A stretch of DNA of 39,553 nt, taken from Candidatus Woesearchaeota archaeon. GTDB lineage: Archaea > Nanobdellota > Nanobdellia > Woesearchaeales > UBA10200. The DNA lies in the NCBI GenBank assembly GCA_018302185.1, contig JAGVZX010000110.1, positions 1 to 39,553 on the forward strand, in the 5' to 3' direction. Below the pieces are notes generated by a model. The model was not told where the DNA came from and made no database searches. It worked only from the letters and a program-made list of their open reading frames with translations. The translations under genes and the position numbers were made by a program. Numbering within the stretch: the first letter of the stretch is position 1; each line of letters opens with the position of its first letter. Below, piece after piece: positions 1 through 8,453 of the stretch.

Positions 1-2
1 AT

Positions 3-179
3 GTTGAGGACGATTCTTTGCTTAAAGACTGCAAGTCATGCAAGCAAAAGCACTGTGCGCATTGCGATGTGCAGAATATTATTGAGGTTCATCAAAAAGA
101 AGCGGTTGATTTCTGTGATAAGCACAAGATAGAGGTCTATATTACTCAGGATTATATAGAGATTGTGCATAAGAAATGA
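3..179 (+). CDS. Cys-rich protein, C-terminal end only
   Basis: The open frame enters from the left edge and stops at TGA 177-179, so only the last 58 residues are visible. They contain two CxxC pairs (C-K-S-C and C-A-H-C, four residues apart) typical of a small structural zinc knuckle, followed by a mixed charged tail with a further Cys. The rest of the gene lies outside the window, so I do not recognise the family. It converges with the minus-strand toxin-antitoxin genes, leaving about 20 nt between stops. Confidence 0.5.
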   Translation, partial: VEDDSLLKDCKSCKQKHCAHCDVQNIIEVHQKEAVDFCDKHKIEVYITQDYIEIVHKK

Positions 180-200
180 AAGTAGTTGAAAAAATATTGT

Positions 201-788
201 TTATTTCACAATCGCCCTGTTCTTAACATTATTGACGATCGAGCTTAACAATGCTTCTCCTTTTTTTAACTCATCTTTAAACTTTTTTTTAGTGTAGATA
301 AGCGGATTGATTGTAACTCCTGAAACTACTGACATCTCTCTGCATGCTTTGCCGACTAATTTGTTATCCTCATTCACAAACAACAAATCAATGTCACTGT
401 TTTTGGTTGCGTTGCCGGTAACATAAGAGCCAAATAAATATATCTTATCGCTGCTATTAAACAGCTTCTTATTGCTGAAAATTAAGGCAAGCACTGCTTT
501 TAGGGCATCAGACCTGTCGACGATTTTATAAAGATGGTATTCTTCGAGAACAATTATGACTGGTTCAGAATCATAATCTTTGCTCATAGAATATTGTATC
601 TCATTGCCTATCTCTTTTTTAACTACAATTTTAGCTTTATACAAGGAATTTAAAATCCTAAAACTTTGAGAAGGGTTCATCTTTAGTTTTCTGGATATGT
701 TCCTCAGATAATCCTGCCCTTCTGCATATATCTCAAACAGCACATCTAATTTTCCTTTGCTCAACGGCAATAGTTTTGTGATGCTCAT
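201..788 (-). CDS. HTH plus MNT nucleotidyltransferase, antitoxin partner of HEPN
   Basis: This 195-residue protein has a winged-helix-like N-terminus (about residues 10-70) and a minimal nucleotidyltransferase domain. The catalytic signature is visible: G120-S121 followed by the D132-x-D134 pair. In MNT/HEPN modules the MNT protein neutralises the HEPN RNase, in several cases by AMPylating it. The HTH could also bind the operon's own operator. Its start overlaps the stop of the upstream HEPN gene by 4 nt, so the two are translationally coupled. Family assignment is firm; the antitoxin role is from known modules, not shown here. Confidence 0.85.
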   Translation of the reverse strand: MSITKLLPLSKGKLDVLFEIYAEGQDYLRNISRKLKMNPSQSFRILNSLYKAKIVVKKEIGNEIQYSMSKDYDSEPVIIVLEEYHLYKIVDRSDALKAVLALIFSNKKLFNSSDKIYLFGSYVTGNATKNSDIDLLFVNEDNKLVGKACREMSVVSGVTINPLIYTKKKFKDELKKGEALLSSIVNNVKNRAIVK

Positions 789-1318
789 AATAAGCCTGCC
801 AGAATCCTGATATTATTCTTTATTTTTTCCAATTCAGATTCAATATCTTTCTTTGTGACCTCTTCCCATGCCTTTGGCTTATATAATGCAAAATTTCTTT
901 GTATCCTAAAATCATCTATGTCCTGTATTGCATCTTCTGAGGTTATTGCACTGTCTGCAGGATTATCTTTGCTTACATCTTCAATGATCAAGTGCAGCTT
1001 GGAAGCAATCTCATCAGTGATTATATTCCTTTTTAGCAATGCTGTTAAGATGCAGCTATGGTCTTTGGAATAATATCCTAAGTTTTTGACCAATAATGCG
1101 TTGAGCATATGAAACAATGCTTGATATGCTTTTATTCTTGCCCAATAATAATCCTCATTCTTAAAGTCATTATCTGCTGATGCAATGTCTTTTTGGCTTC
1201 TTATAACATAATCTGAGAAAGTGTTATTGTCTATTTTCCTCAATTTTTTCTTGCTTTCACATGCTAGATAGGCTCTTTCTAATGCTTTCTCTGTTTTTGG
1301 CAATCTTGTCTTATTCAT
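785..1318 (-). CDS. HEPN-domain protein (UPF0332-like), putative toxin
   Basis: This 177-residue helical protein is the first gene of the pair. The central segment with A-Y-Q-A-L-F-H (residues 64-70) and a later S-K-D-H (84-87) is the usual N-terminal half of a HEPN domain. The C-terminal motif is R141-N-x3-Y146, as in UPF0332 proteins, rather than the classical R-x4-6-H, so ribonuclease activity is less certain. It is followed directly by the MNT gene (4-nt overlap). Upstream lie a TATA-like element and nested palindromes at 1331-1358, which suggests autoregulation. Confidence 0.82.
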   Translation of the reverse strand: MNKTRLPKTEKALERAYLACESKKKLRKIDNNTFSDYVIRSQKDIASADNDFKNEDYYWARIKAYQALFHMLNALLVKNLGYYSKDHSCILTALLKRNIITDEIASKLHLIIEDVSKDNPADSAITSEDAIQDIDDFRIQRNFALYKPKAWEEVTKKDIESELEKIKNNIRILAGLL

Positions 1319-1330
1319 TGTTCCGAAAAA

Positions 1331-1358
1331 GTAAACAGTTGTTTACTAATTAGTAAAC
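1331..1358. promoter_or_regulatory. Nested palindromic operator of the HEPN/MNT operon
   Basis: Two overlapping dyads share a half site. The first, 1331-1346, has arms GTAAAC and GTTTAC around 4 nt. The second, 1341-1358, is a perfect 18-bp palindrome, GTTTACTAATTAGTAAAC. They lie between a TATA-like stretch (about 1365-1374, minus strand) and the HEPN start at 1318, over the expected transcription start. That position suits a repressor site. The HTH of the MNT partner is the obvious candidate ligand (inference). Confidence 0.7.
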
Positions 1359-1432
1359 ACTTCAAATATATAAGCTTTTCTAAATAAACCGATTTTTAAT
1401 GCAAATCCCTATTTTTTTCAACGTATGTTATA

Positions 1433-2412
1433 TCATCCACCTTGCCTTATTATCTCGCTGCTCACTTCATCAGCAGTATCTGGATTAAGCGCAAATCCGA
1501 TGCCTTCAAAGCCTGATATCTTATAGTTATTAATCCCAACAATCCTTCCTGCAGTATTGACCAAAGGCCCTCCAGAATTGCCTGGATTTATTGGCACATC
1601 TGTCTGCGTGTATAGCATCCCATTAGACGCTTTCCTGTTGACTGCGCTTACAATGCCTTCTGTAACAGTGAATGAATAGCCTCCAGGATTTCCTAATGCA
1701 ATTACCTTCTCGCCCTGCTTTACGTTTGAATAATCTTCAAACCTTAGCTTAGAATAGTTGTTGCTGCTTATCTTCAGCACTGCAACATCGCTTGTTGGCT
1801 CTCTGCCTATTAATTTTGCAGTGTACAGATAATTATCATGCGCCAGAACTTTTATAGTCTTTGCTGTGCTTATAACATGGTCGTTTGTTATTATGTAGCC
1901 ATCGTCTCTTATGAATGCGCCAGAGCCTTGGCCTTTGTCTGTCAAAACGCTGACTACTGATGGAAGCACCTTATCAATTATTGCAGAAAAATCAGAGCTT
2001 TTTACCTGGACATCGCTAATCTGGCCTTCCAAGTTTGACTTTAATTCATCCAATTTTAGGTTGCTGTCTTGCTCAGTTTTCTTGACTAATTCTAGAACTG
2101 CTTGAGAACTGCTTGTAGCTTTTCCTGATTTTCTTTTTTCAAGCCAGAGACCATGTTGTTGAATAAGATATTTTGGTTATCTAAAGCAGAATTCAATTCT
2201 GTTATTTTTGTGTTAAGATTGTCATTCACTAAACTCAGCTTTTCATTATAGCTTCTTGCATTTGCAGCCAATGCATCCTGAAGAATTCCAAGCTTATTGC
2301 TGTAATCTTCCTTTAATCTGGTTGAGGTGTAATAATTTACAGATAATAGTGCGCTGACTGCCAACAATAAGATGATTGCGTAGATGAGATGGTGCTTATG
2401 CTCTCTGTCCAT
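1433..2412 (-). pseudogene. Membrane-anchored HtrA/Deg-like serine protease, split by an 11-bp duplication
   Basis: Two reading frames together make one protein. The upstream part (2412 to 2092) has a His-rich cytoplasmic start, one membrane segment (about residues 9-27) and a coiled coil. The downstream part (about 2107 to 1433) is a trypsin-like HtrA domain with an intact triad: His in T-N-D-H-V, Asp in S-D-V-A-V and Ser in G-N-S-G-G-P. No PDZ domain follows. The frames are separated by an exact 11-bp tandem duplication at 2094-2115. Removing one copy gives a continuous 322-residue protein that joins the coiled coil to the protease. The promoter has a TATA box at 2434-2443, 31 nt from the ATG, so the transcript is probably leaderless. 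It could be a pseudogene, a phase-variable gene or an assembly artefact. If the downstream part is translated alone it would lack the anchor. Confidence 0.8.
2094..2115. repeat. 11-bp exact tandem duplication inside the protease gene
   Basis: AGAACTGCTTG occurs twice with no spacer (2094-2104 and 2105-2115). Eleven is not a multiple of three, so the second copy shifts the frame and creates a TAG just after the coiled coil. Confidence 0.95.
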
Positions 2413-2487
2413 GGGATAGCTTGTATCCGAATAATTATATAAAACTTGTGGATGAGAGATACATAGGTTGCATAAAGATATTATTCA

Positions 2488-2838
2488 TCACTCTTTCACC
2501 ATTATCTCGCTTGCAGCAACCTTAACAAGCTCAACATTATCAAGAACATGCTCTTTAACGTCCTTCAACTGCTGCTTTGGTCCTATGCATGCATGCCATA
2601 CACCATTTACGTTTGCTATAACTAAATCTTCGCCTTTCTCGACAGGCATCAGCACAAAAGTCTTTAGCTCATTTATCGCAAGCTCTTTTTTCTGCTGCTT
2701 TGCCTTGAAAACAAAATATGCATCTTTCAATTTCTTGAAATCGGTGTAGATGTTCGCAAAGGTAATTGGTTGGTTATTTTGATTGCTATTACTATTATTC
2801 TCAGCTTTTGCTGTCAGCATGAAATATTTTGGTTGCAT
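2488..2838 (-). CDS. Small conserved-looking protein, function not recognised
   Basis: About 116 residues. The frame stays open back to a TTG at 2880, next to the cysS stop, but I choose the ATG at 2838. A TATA-like element at 2862-2870 lies 32 nt before it, matching the leaderless spacing seen elsewhere in this window. An Asn/Gln-rich stretch near the N-terminus precedes a Lys-rich amphipathic helix and a compact C-terminal part rich in Val with one Trp and one Cys. No signal peptide or known motif is visible. It lies directly downstream of cysS but may have its own promoter. Confidence 0.55.
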   Translation of the reverse strand: MQPKYFMLTAKAENNSNSNQNNQPITFANIYTDFKKLKDAYFVFKAKQQKKELAINELKTFVLMPVEKGEDLVIANVNGVWHACIGPKQQLKDVKEHVLDNVELVKVAASEIMVKE

Positions 2839-2880
2839 AGAAAATAATGTATAACTAATTAGGTTATAAAGCTTTCTCAA

Positions 2881-4323
2881 CTATCCCTTTCTCCACTTGA
2901 CTCCCAGTGGAGTATCATCCAGAAGAATGCCTTTTGCCTTAAGGTCGTCCCTTATCTTGTCTGCTGCCTTGAAGTCTTTTTTCTTTCTCGCAGCTTCTCT
3001 TTGCTCTATCAAAGCTTCAATTTCTTTGTCCAATGATTCCTTCTCTCTTTCTAAAACACCAAGAACTTCATCAAATTCTTTTATTGCCATCACACATCTG
3101 TCTGCATCTTCTGAGCTAAGATTCTGTTCCAGCATCAATGCATTGATCTCTCTCATAAAATCAAATATTGCAGCTAGCGCTCCTGAAGTGTTAAGGTCAT
3201 TGTCCATCTCCTTTTCAAAATCTTGATTTACTTTTGTAATTAATGCAATGACTTTTTTGTTGCTGTCTTCTGTATATTTTTTGCTGCTTTTTTTATCATT
3301 GCTTTCATTTTTTGCATTCACAAACATCTCTAATTTATCCAAAAATTCAAACATCCTGTCAACTGATTGCTGCGCAGCTTTCAGTCCATCAAAAGTAAAA
3401 TTCAAAGGCTGCCTGTAGTTTGTAGACAATAAAAGATAACGAACAGCTTTTGGTGAATAACCCATTGCCAAAACATCTCTCAAAGTATAGAAATTATTGA
3501 AGCGCTTGCTCATCTTTTTGCCTTCGACCATCATGTACTCATTATGCAGCCAGTAATTCACAAAGTTTTTGCCAAATGCGCCTTCGCTTTGGGCAATCTC
3601 ATTAGTATGATGAGGGAATATCAGATCTATTCCTCCTGTATGGATATCAAAGCTTTCTCCCAAATATTTGCCTGACATTGCAGAGCATTCGATGTGCCAG
3701 CCAGGCCTTCCTTTGCCATACTCAGTCTCCCAGAACACATCTCCATCATTTGGATCCCATGCTTTCCATAATGCAAAATCCTGCGCATTTTCTTTCTCAT
3801 ATTCATCTGCTTTTACTCTTGAACCAGCTTGCAATTCATCTGCCTTAAAATTTAATCCTGCAAGCTTTCCATAATTTTTGAATGAAGAGATCTTGAAATA
3901 AACGCTTCCATCTTGGATGTAAGTGTGCCCGTTCTTCTCCAGCTTTTTTATTAATTCAATCATCTCTTTAATGTGCTCAGTAGCTTTTGGAAATACTTTT
4001 GCGCGCTTTAGGTTAAGAGTTTCAATGTCCTCAAAGAATGCTTTGTTGTATCTCTCTGTAAATTCGATTAATCCAATTCCCTCTTTTTGTGAATCTCTTA
4101 TGGTTTTATCATCTACATCAGTCAGATTCATGACCTGAAATACATCATATCCAGAATATTCAAGGTATCTTCTAAGTATGTCGCTGCATACATAAGCCCT
4201 GAAGTTTCCGATGTGAGCGAAGTTATAAACCGTAGGGCCGCAATTATACATCTTTACCTTATTTTTCTCCAATGGCTTGAATTCCTCAAGCTTTCTTCTC
4301 AATGTGTTAAATACTTTCAGCAT
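2881..4323 (-). CDS. cysS: Cysteinyl-tRNA synthetase
   Basis: This is a class I aminoacyl-tRNA synthetase that charges tRNA-Cys in the cytoplasm. Numbering from the GTG at 4332, Cys31 with Cys216, His241 and Glu245 are the expected zinc ligands. H40-I-G-N is the HIGH motif and K273-M-S-K-R is the KMSKS loop. Length (480 residues) is normal, with a helical anticodon-binding tail. The frame is open to GTG 4332, but GGTG at 4330-4333 is better read as a Shine-Dalgarno 6 nt before ATG 4323, a context repeated exactly before cysE. It overlaps the end of the TPR gene and closes the cysteine operon, so cysteine supply and use are co-expressed. Confidence 0.97.
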   Translation of the reverse strand: MLKVFNTLRRKLEEFKPLEKNKVKMYNCGPTVYNFAHIGNFRAYVCSDILRRYLEYSGYDVFQVMNLTDVDDKTIRDSQKEGIGLIEFTERYNKAFFEDIETLNLKRAKVFPKATEHIKEMIELIKKLEKNGHTYIQDGSVYFKISSFKNYGKLAGLNFKADELQAGSRVKADEYEKENAQDFALWKAWDPNDGDVFWETEYGKGRPGWHIECSAMSGKYLGESFDIHTGGIDLIFPHHTNEIAQSEGAFGKNFVNYWLHNEYMMVEGKKMSKRFNNFYTLRDVLAMGYSPKAVRYLLLSTNYRQPLNFTFDGLKAAQQSVDRMFEFLDKLEMFVNAKNESNDKKSSKKYTEDSNKKVIALITKVNQDFEKEMDNDLNTSGALAAIFDFMREINALMLEQNLSSEDADRCVMAIKEFDEVLGVLEREKESLDKEIEALIEQREAARKKKDFKAADKIRDDLKAKGILLDDTPLGVKWRKG

Positions 4324-4328
4324 ATGGT

Positions 4329-5312
4329 TCACCTGCCTCTACTGTTGCCGCCTGCAGCAACTGCTTCTCTATATGGTGTCAAATCAATCCCTCCAATTGC
4401 ATTACAGTAGTTCTCAAAGAAGGGTGTGTTAATAACACTATCAAAGTGACCTTTTTCAAGTCCTTCTTGAATTGTATGCCTTAGGATTTTTTTAAATTTA
4501 TTAGGATGACCATCACTAATCGGGTTTGAAATTCTCTTTATAATTCTTTCATATAAAACACTTATTGCTCTTCCGGAAGCATAAGGTAAACAGCACAACC
4601 CTTCAGCTAAATTGTGGTCAATAATAGGATCTTGTATCCAATTGAACAATACTGTGTTAATATCTGTTTGCGCTGAACCAAGATATGCTCTTGCTGCATC
4701 ATAATTTTGTGCACCATCAATATAAGCAAGACCGATCAATGCCCTTAGTCCCTCTGAACCATTATGCTTATCTTTTTGGTAAAGCTCAATAGCTTCATCA
4801 TATAGTCCATTGCTTACCAATGCCTTAATTAAAAGACATGATAAATCTCTACGCTCATGCCAAGAAGCTTTACTATACAATTCTCTTGCTACTTCTAATG
4901 CTTTTTGCTTATCAGTAACCATATAAATTTCAACCAATATTTCAGCAGCAACTTGTCTTTGGAAGCGTGCAGTAAGTCCTCCACCTGTAGATGCTCTCAA
5001 TCTTTCCAGACGGTCAATGCTCTCTTCAAACATTCCCATCCAATTATAACCTAAACCTAAGAAAAATAAACTAGATGGTCTTGGTTCATGGCCATTTACC
5101 TTATCCATCTGCACTATCTTTTCTAACGCACTAATAGTTTCAAGTGGATCAGGTCTTTTCTTAAGTTTCTTGGTTCTTCCTTCAAATAGTTTTACTACTG
5201 AATAAGGCATTCTATCTCCTATTCTTCGCTCAACCATGCTAAGAGCTTCATCGTAATTATCTTCTCTTAGTCTGCTTCTAACATCTGACCAAAGCCCTAG
5301 GGTTTCCAACAT
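4329..5312 (-). CDS. TPR-like helical repeat protein in the cysteine operon
   Basis: A 327-residue, almost entirely alpha-helical protein. Repeated helix pairs contain TPR-like patterns (for example around 76-110, 118-150 and 155-200, with Y-D-E-A-I-E-L-Y and E-E-S-I-D-R-L). There is no signal peptide, membrane segment or catalytic motif. ATG 5312 has GGAGA about 6 nt upstream. It sits between cysE and cysS and its stop overlaps the cysS ribosome-binding region, so it is translated with them. A scaffold role is the generic expectation. I do not recognise a specific family. Confidence 0.7.
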   Translation of the reverse strand: MLETLGLWSDVRSRLREDNYDEALSMVERRIGDRMPYSVVKLFEGRTKKLKKRPDPLETISALEKIVQMDKVNGHEPRPSSLFFLGLGYNWMGMFEESIDRLERLRASTGGGLTARFQRQVAAEILVEIYMVTDKQKALEVARELYSKASWHERRDLSCLLIKALVSNGLYDEAIELYQKDKHNGSEGLRALIGLAYIDGAQNYDAARAYLGSAQTDINTVLFNWIQDPIIDHNLAEGLCCLPYASGRAISVLYERIIKRISNPISDGHPNKFKKILRHTIQEGLEKGHFDSVINTPFFENYCNAIGGIDLTPYREAVAAGGNSRGR

Positions 5313-5377
5313 TTTTAATCTCCAATATCTAATTATTGTTATTTTAATTATTAACTAAAATTTATTCAATCTCCTTT

Positions 5378-5929
5378 CTACTCATGCTTCCTTTTGCTTG
5401 GCTGCAGAGTAAGGTCAACTTTCTTCCCTTCTAATTTAACGATCCTTCCAGGCGTTCCAACAACTGTCGCATGGTCTGGTACATCATGATTAATTATAAA
5501 TGTTTCTGCTCCGATCTTCACATTATTGCCGACATAGATTGGGCCAAGCAAGGTAGCAGCTGTGCCTATCAAAACATTATTGCCTATCGTAGGATGCCTT
5601 TTGCCTGCATGCTTTCCAGTGCCGCCTAATGTTACATTATGGAACAAGACGCAATTTCTTCCAATCTCTGCAGTCTCTCCAATAACTATCCCATGCCCAT
5701 GGTCTGCAAAAAAACCTTTACCTATTCTTGCACCAGGATGAATTTCTATCAAAGTTATGAATTTCATGAACTCAGAGATCAATCTTGGTATGAATGGCAC
5801 GCCTAGCTTATAGAGAGGATTGCTTATATACCTATGGACAACAATGGCTCTTAAGCATGGATATATCAAGACTTCCAAGCCATGTGCAGCTGGATCATTT
5901 CTGTAGATTGCTTTTATGTCTTCAAACAA
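5378..5929 (-). CDS. cysE: Serine O-acetyltransferase (short, EpsC/NifP-like type)
   Basis: It transfers acetyl from acetyl-CoA to serine, giving O-acetylserine for cysteine synthesis. A short helical N-terminus is followed by hexapeptide repeats that form a left-handed beta helix. The conserved D-H-G-H-G-I-V-I-G-E and N-V-T-L-G-G-T-G segments carry the active-site His and the loop of this family. At about 184 residues it is the short form, without the long N-terminal helical domain of E. coli CysE. I place the start at TTG 5929 because GGTGAACCAT precedes it exactly as it precedes the cysS ATG. The in-frame GTG at 5938 would be part of that Shine-Dalgarno. Confidence 0.93.
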   Translation of the reverse strand: MFEDIKAIYRNDPAAHGLEVLIYPCLRAIVVHRYISNPLYKLGVPFIPRLISEFMKFITLIEIHPGARIGKGFFADHGHGIVIGETAEIGRNCVLFHNVTLGGTGKHAGKRHPTIGNNVLIGTAATLLGPIYVGNNVKIGAETFIINHDVPDHATVVGTPGRIVKLEGKKVDLTLQPSKRKHE

Positions 5930-5991
5930 ATGGTTCACCTATTATCAAATATCTATTTATTTTATGCAACTATCTTTATTTATTCCTTATT

Positions 5992-7191
5992 CTATATCTT
6001 ATCAAGTGCTTGCTCAATATCCTTGATCAGATCATCAACATCCTCGATGCCAACAGATAATCTCAACAAAGCATCACTTAACCCAATCTTTAATCTATGT
6101 TCTCTTGGAACAGATGCATGTGTCATGCTGGCAGGATGACCAATTATGCTTTCTACTCCCCCTAAACTCTCTCCGAGAGCAAATAACTTCAAGCTGGTTG
6201 CAAACTTTACAGCATCTTCAAAGCTTCCATTTAACTCAATTGAAATCATGCCGCCAAATCCTGTCATCTGCTTTTTTGCAAGCTCATGCTGGAGATGTGA
6301 TTTTAAGCCAGGGTAATTGACGGTCTTTACTTTCTTGTGCGCAGATAAATATTCAGCGATCTTCTGCGCATTCTTATTGTGCTGCTCCATCCTAAGAGCT
6401 AATGTTTTTATGCCGCGCAAAGTTAGCCAGCAGTCAAATGGGCTAGGTACTGCGCCGATGGCATTCTGGAAAAATTTTAACTCTTTATAGTTTGTTTCGT
6501 CATTTAATATAATAGCACCTCCAACAACATCACTATGGCCATTGATATATTTCGTTGTGCTATGTACTACAATATCTGCGCCTAACAATAATGGCTTTTG
6601 GAAATACGGAGACATGAATGTGTTGTCAACGACAATCAAGGGATAGCCAGAATTTTTTGACTTTAGTTCCATGAGTTTATTTAATTGCGCAACTGCCTTT
6701 AAGTCAGTCAATCTCAATAATGGGTTTGTAGGTGTCTCTAGCCAGATCATCTTTGTAGTCTCATCTAATTCCTTCTCAATATTCTTGACATCAGTTGCAT
6801 CTACATATGCAAATTTAATTCCGTATCTCTCATACGCTTTTACGAAAATCCTTCTGCTGCCACCATATAAGTCATCGCTGGCAATTACCTTATCTCCTGG
6901 CTTTAATAATCTAAGAACACAGTCGATTGCTCCCAAGCCAGAGGCAAATGCCAACCCAAATCTGCCATGTTCCAATGCAGCAAGATTTCTTTCTAATGCT
7001 GCTCTAGTAGGATTTCCGCTTCTAGAATATTCATAGCCGCGATGTTTGCCAGGCGCTTCCTGCCAGTAAGTAGTGCTCATATGCAAAGGAGTGATTACTG
7101 CGCCTGTCTCTTTATCTGTTTCGCTGCCTATGTGGATAGCGTTTGTTGCGAATTTCCATGCCTTATTGTTATCTATTTTATTTTCCGCCAT
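5992..7191 (-). CDS. PLP-dependent trans-sulfuration enzyme, probably cystathionine gamma-lyase
   Basis: A Cys/Met-metabolism fold-type I PLP enzyme of normal length (399 residues). The PLP lysine is K214 in S-T-T-K-Y-I-N-G-H-S-D. Y-E-Y-S-R-S-G-N-P-T-R near residue 55 is the partner-subunit phosphate-binding motif, and S-x-G-G-V-E-S lies near the C-terminus. Cystathionine gamma-lyase, gamma-synthase and homologues are hard to separate by eye. The adjacent CBS-type gene (3 nt between them) argues for gamma-lyase in reverse trans-sulfuration: cystathionine to cysteine, 2-oxobutyrate and ammonia (MccB-like). Confidence 0.9.
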   Translation of the reverse strand: MAENKIDNNKAWKFATNAIHIGSETDKETGAVITPLHMSTTYWQEAPGKHRGYEYSRSGNPTRAALERNLAALEHGRFGLAFASGLGAIDCVLRLLKPGDKVIASDDLYGGSRRIFVKAYERYGIKFAYVDATDVKNIEKELDETTKMIWLETPTNPLLRLTDLKAVAQLNKLMELKSKNSGYPLIVVDNTFMSPYFQKPLLLGADIVVHSTTKYINGHSDVVGGAIILNDETNYKELKFFQNAIGAVPSPFDCWLTLRGIKTLALRMEQHNKNAQKIAEYLSAHKKVKTVNYPGLKSHLQHELAKKQMTGFGGMISIELNGSFEDAVKFATSLKLFALGESLGGVESIIGHPASMTHASVPREHRLKIGLSDALLRLSVGIEDVDDLIKDIEQALDKI

Positions 7192-7194
7192 TGT

Positions 7195-8244
7195 TTAATA
7201 CTTCCACACTTCAAACTCTCCTAATATATTTTTGCTCAAATAACGGTCAACTCTATCTGGAAAAATGGTTACTATATTAATGGTTTTTGAAATTCCAGTC
7301 TTGGTTTGTTGTTCAAGCTCTCTTTCAGCAACCATCTTAGCAGCGACTGCAGCAGCTGCGCTTGAACTACCAACAAACAATCCTTCTTTTGAGCCAAGCA
7401 GTTTGATCATATCATGCACATCTTTATCTCCTATCGTAAATACTTCATCGATCAGCTCTTGCACAAGGTTTTTGCTTGTAGCAAGATTATCAACTCCAAT
7501 GCCTTCTGTCTTATGCTTGCCAGCAGGCTTTCCTGCAATTATGCTGCCTTGCGGCTCAACAACATATGTCTTAACATATGGTAATTTTTCTTTTAAAAAT
7601 TTAGCTGCACCTGAAAATGTACCTCCTGTACCAACTCCAGAAATAAAATAATCTATCTTGCCGTCTAGCTGCTCGAAAATTTCTCTTCCTGTTGTCTCAT
7701 AATGAGCTCTTGCATTGCTAGGATTTGAAAATTGTTGTGGTATAAAGCTTTCTGGCATCAATCTATGAATCTGATTGGCTTTTTCTATTGCACCTTCCAT
7801 GCCAAATTCTGTTGGTGTGTTAATAATTTGAGCACCAAGTGCTTTCATCAGCTGCTGTTTTTCGATGCTGAATCTTTCTGGTACAGTAAATATGACTTTA
7901 TATCCGAGCTGTGAAGCAACAACAGCTAGGCCAATGCCTGTATTGCCAGCTGTAGGCTCGATTATCGTATATCCTTGCATTAATTTACCAGCTTTTTCTG
8001 CATCTCTTATCATGAATAATGCAGTCCTGTCCTTGACACTGCCACCTGGGTTATTGAACTCAAGCTTTGCAAATATGTTGATGCGGATATTATTGTTATC
8101 AGTATTGTTGTTATTATTGCTAGGATTATTCTTGTCAGTAGTAGCATTATCTTTTTGCTGTTTATCTGCATCAATTAAATTATTCAATCTAATTAAAGGC
8201 GTGTTGCCGATGAGGTCTAAGACATTATTTGCAATCTTTTTCAT
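7195..8244 (-). CDS. Cystathionine beta-synthase / O-acetylserine-dependent synthase, with Asn-rich insert
   Basis: A fold-type II PLP enzyme of the CysK/CBS family (349 residues). K71 in N-P-G-G-S-V-K-D-R binds PLP, E-P-T-A-G-N-T-G is the substrate loop and G-V-G-T-G-G-T binds the PLP phosphate. The G-G-S-V-K and E-P-T-A-G-N-T variants fit CBS/MccA better than CysK. It lacks a heme domain and CBS pairs. Residues about 26-53 are a low-complexity Asn/Asp/Thr insert between the first strands, unusual for the family. It is first in the cysteine operon: a GGTG Shine-Dalgarno lies 5 nt before ATG 8244 and a TATA-like element lies at 8265-8275. Confidence 0.9.
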   Translation of the reverse strand: MKKIANNVLDLIGNTPLIRLNNLIDADKQQKDNATTDKNNPSNNNNNTDNNNIRINIFAKLEFNNPGGSVKDRTALFMIRDAEKAGKLMQGYTIIEPTAGNTGIGLAVVASQLGYKVIFTVPERFSIEKQQLMKALGAQIINTPTEFGMEGAIEKANQIHRLMPESFIPQQFSNPSNARAHYETTGREIFEQLDGKIDYFISGVGTGGTFSGAAKFLKEKLPYVKTYVVEPQGSIIAGKPAGKHKTEGIGVDNLATSKNLVQELIDEVFTIGDKDVHDMIKLLGSKEGLFVGSSSAAAAVAAKMVAERELEQQTKTGISKTINIVTIFPDRVDRYLSKNILGEFEVWKY

Positions 8245-8264
8245 GTAATCACCTTGTAAATGTT

Positions 8265-8275
8265 TAATATATATT
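8265..8275 (-). promoter_or_regulatory. TATA-like promoter of the cysteine operon
   Basis: TAATATATATT lies about 25 nt upstream of ATG 8244 on the minus strand and is the only good promoter candidate before the five-gene cysteine block. Bases 8276-8420, before the divergent pgsA-like promoter, show no gene or clear repeat. Confidence 0.5.
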
Positions 8276-8453
8276 GTCGTTGTTAATGAGTATCAGTTAA
8301 AAAGTTTATCAAAAAACAATTAAAAGATAGTGGAAATCAATGTAACTAAACTTATCAAAATGAAAGAATTCAACAGCAACAAGCAGTATTGTCTGGTATC
8401 ATAGCTTTAAAAAAACCGAACAAATATATAAATGTTGTTCTTTATGCCTTAAA

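Noticed and set aside
1..129. Frame-1 reading from the ATG at position 1
   Set aside because: It ends at TAG within the clearly better Cys-rich frame that runs to 179.
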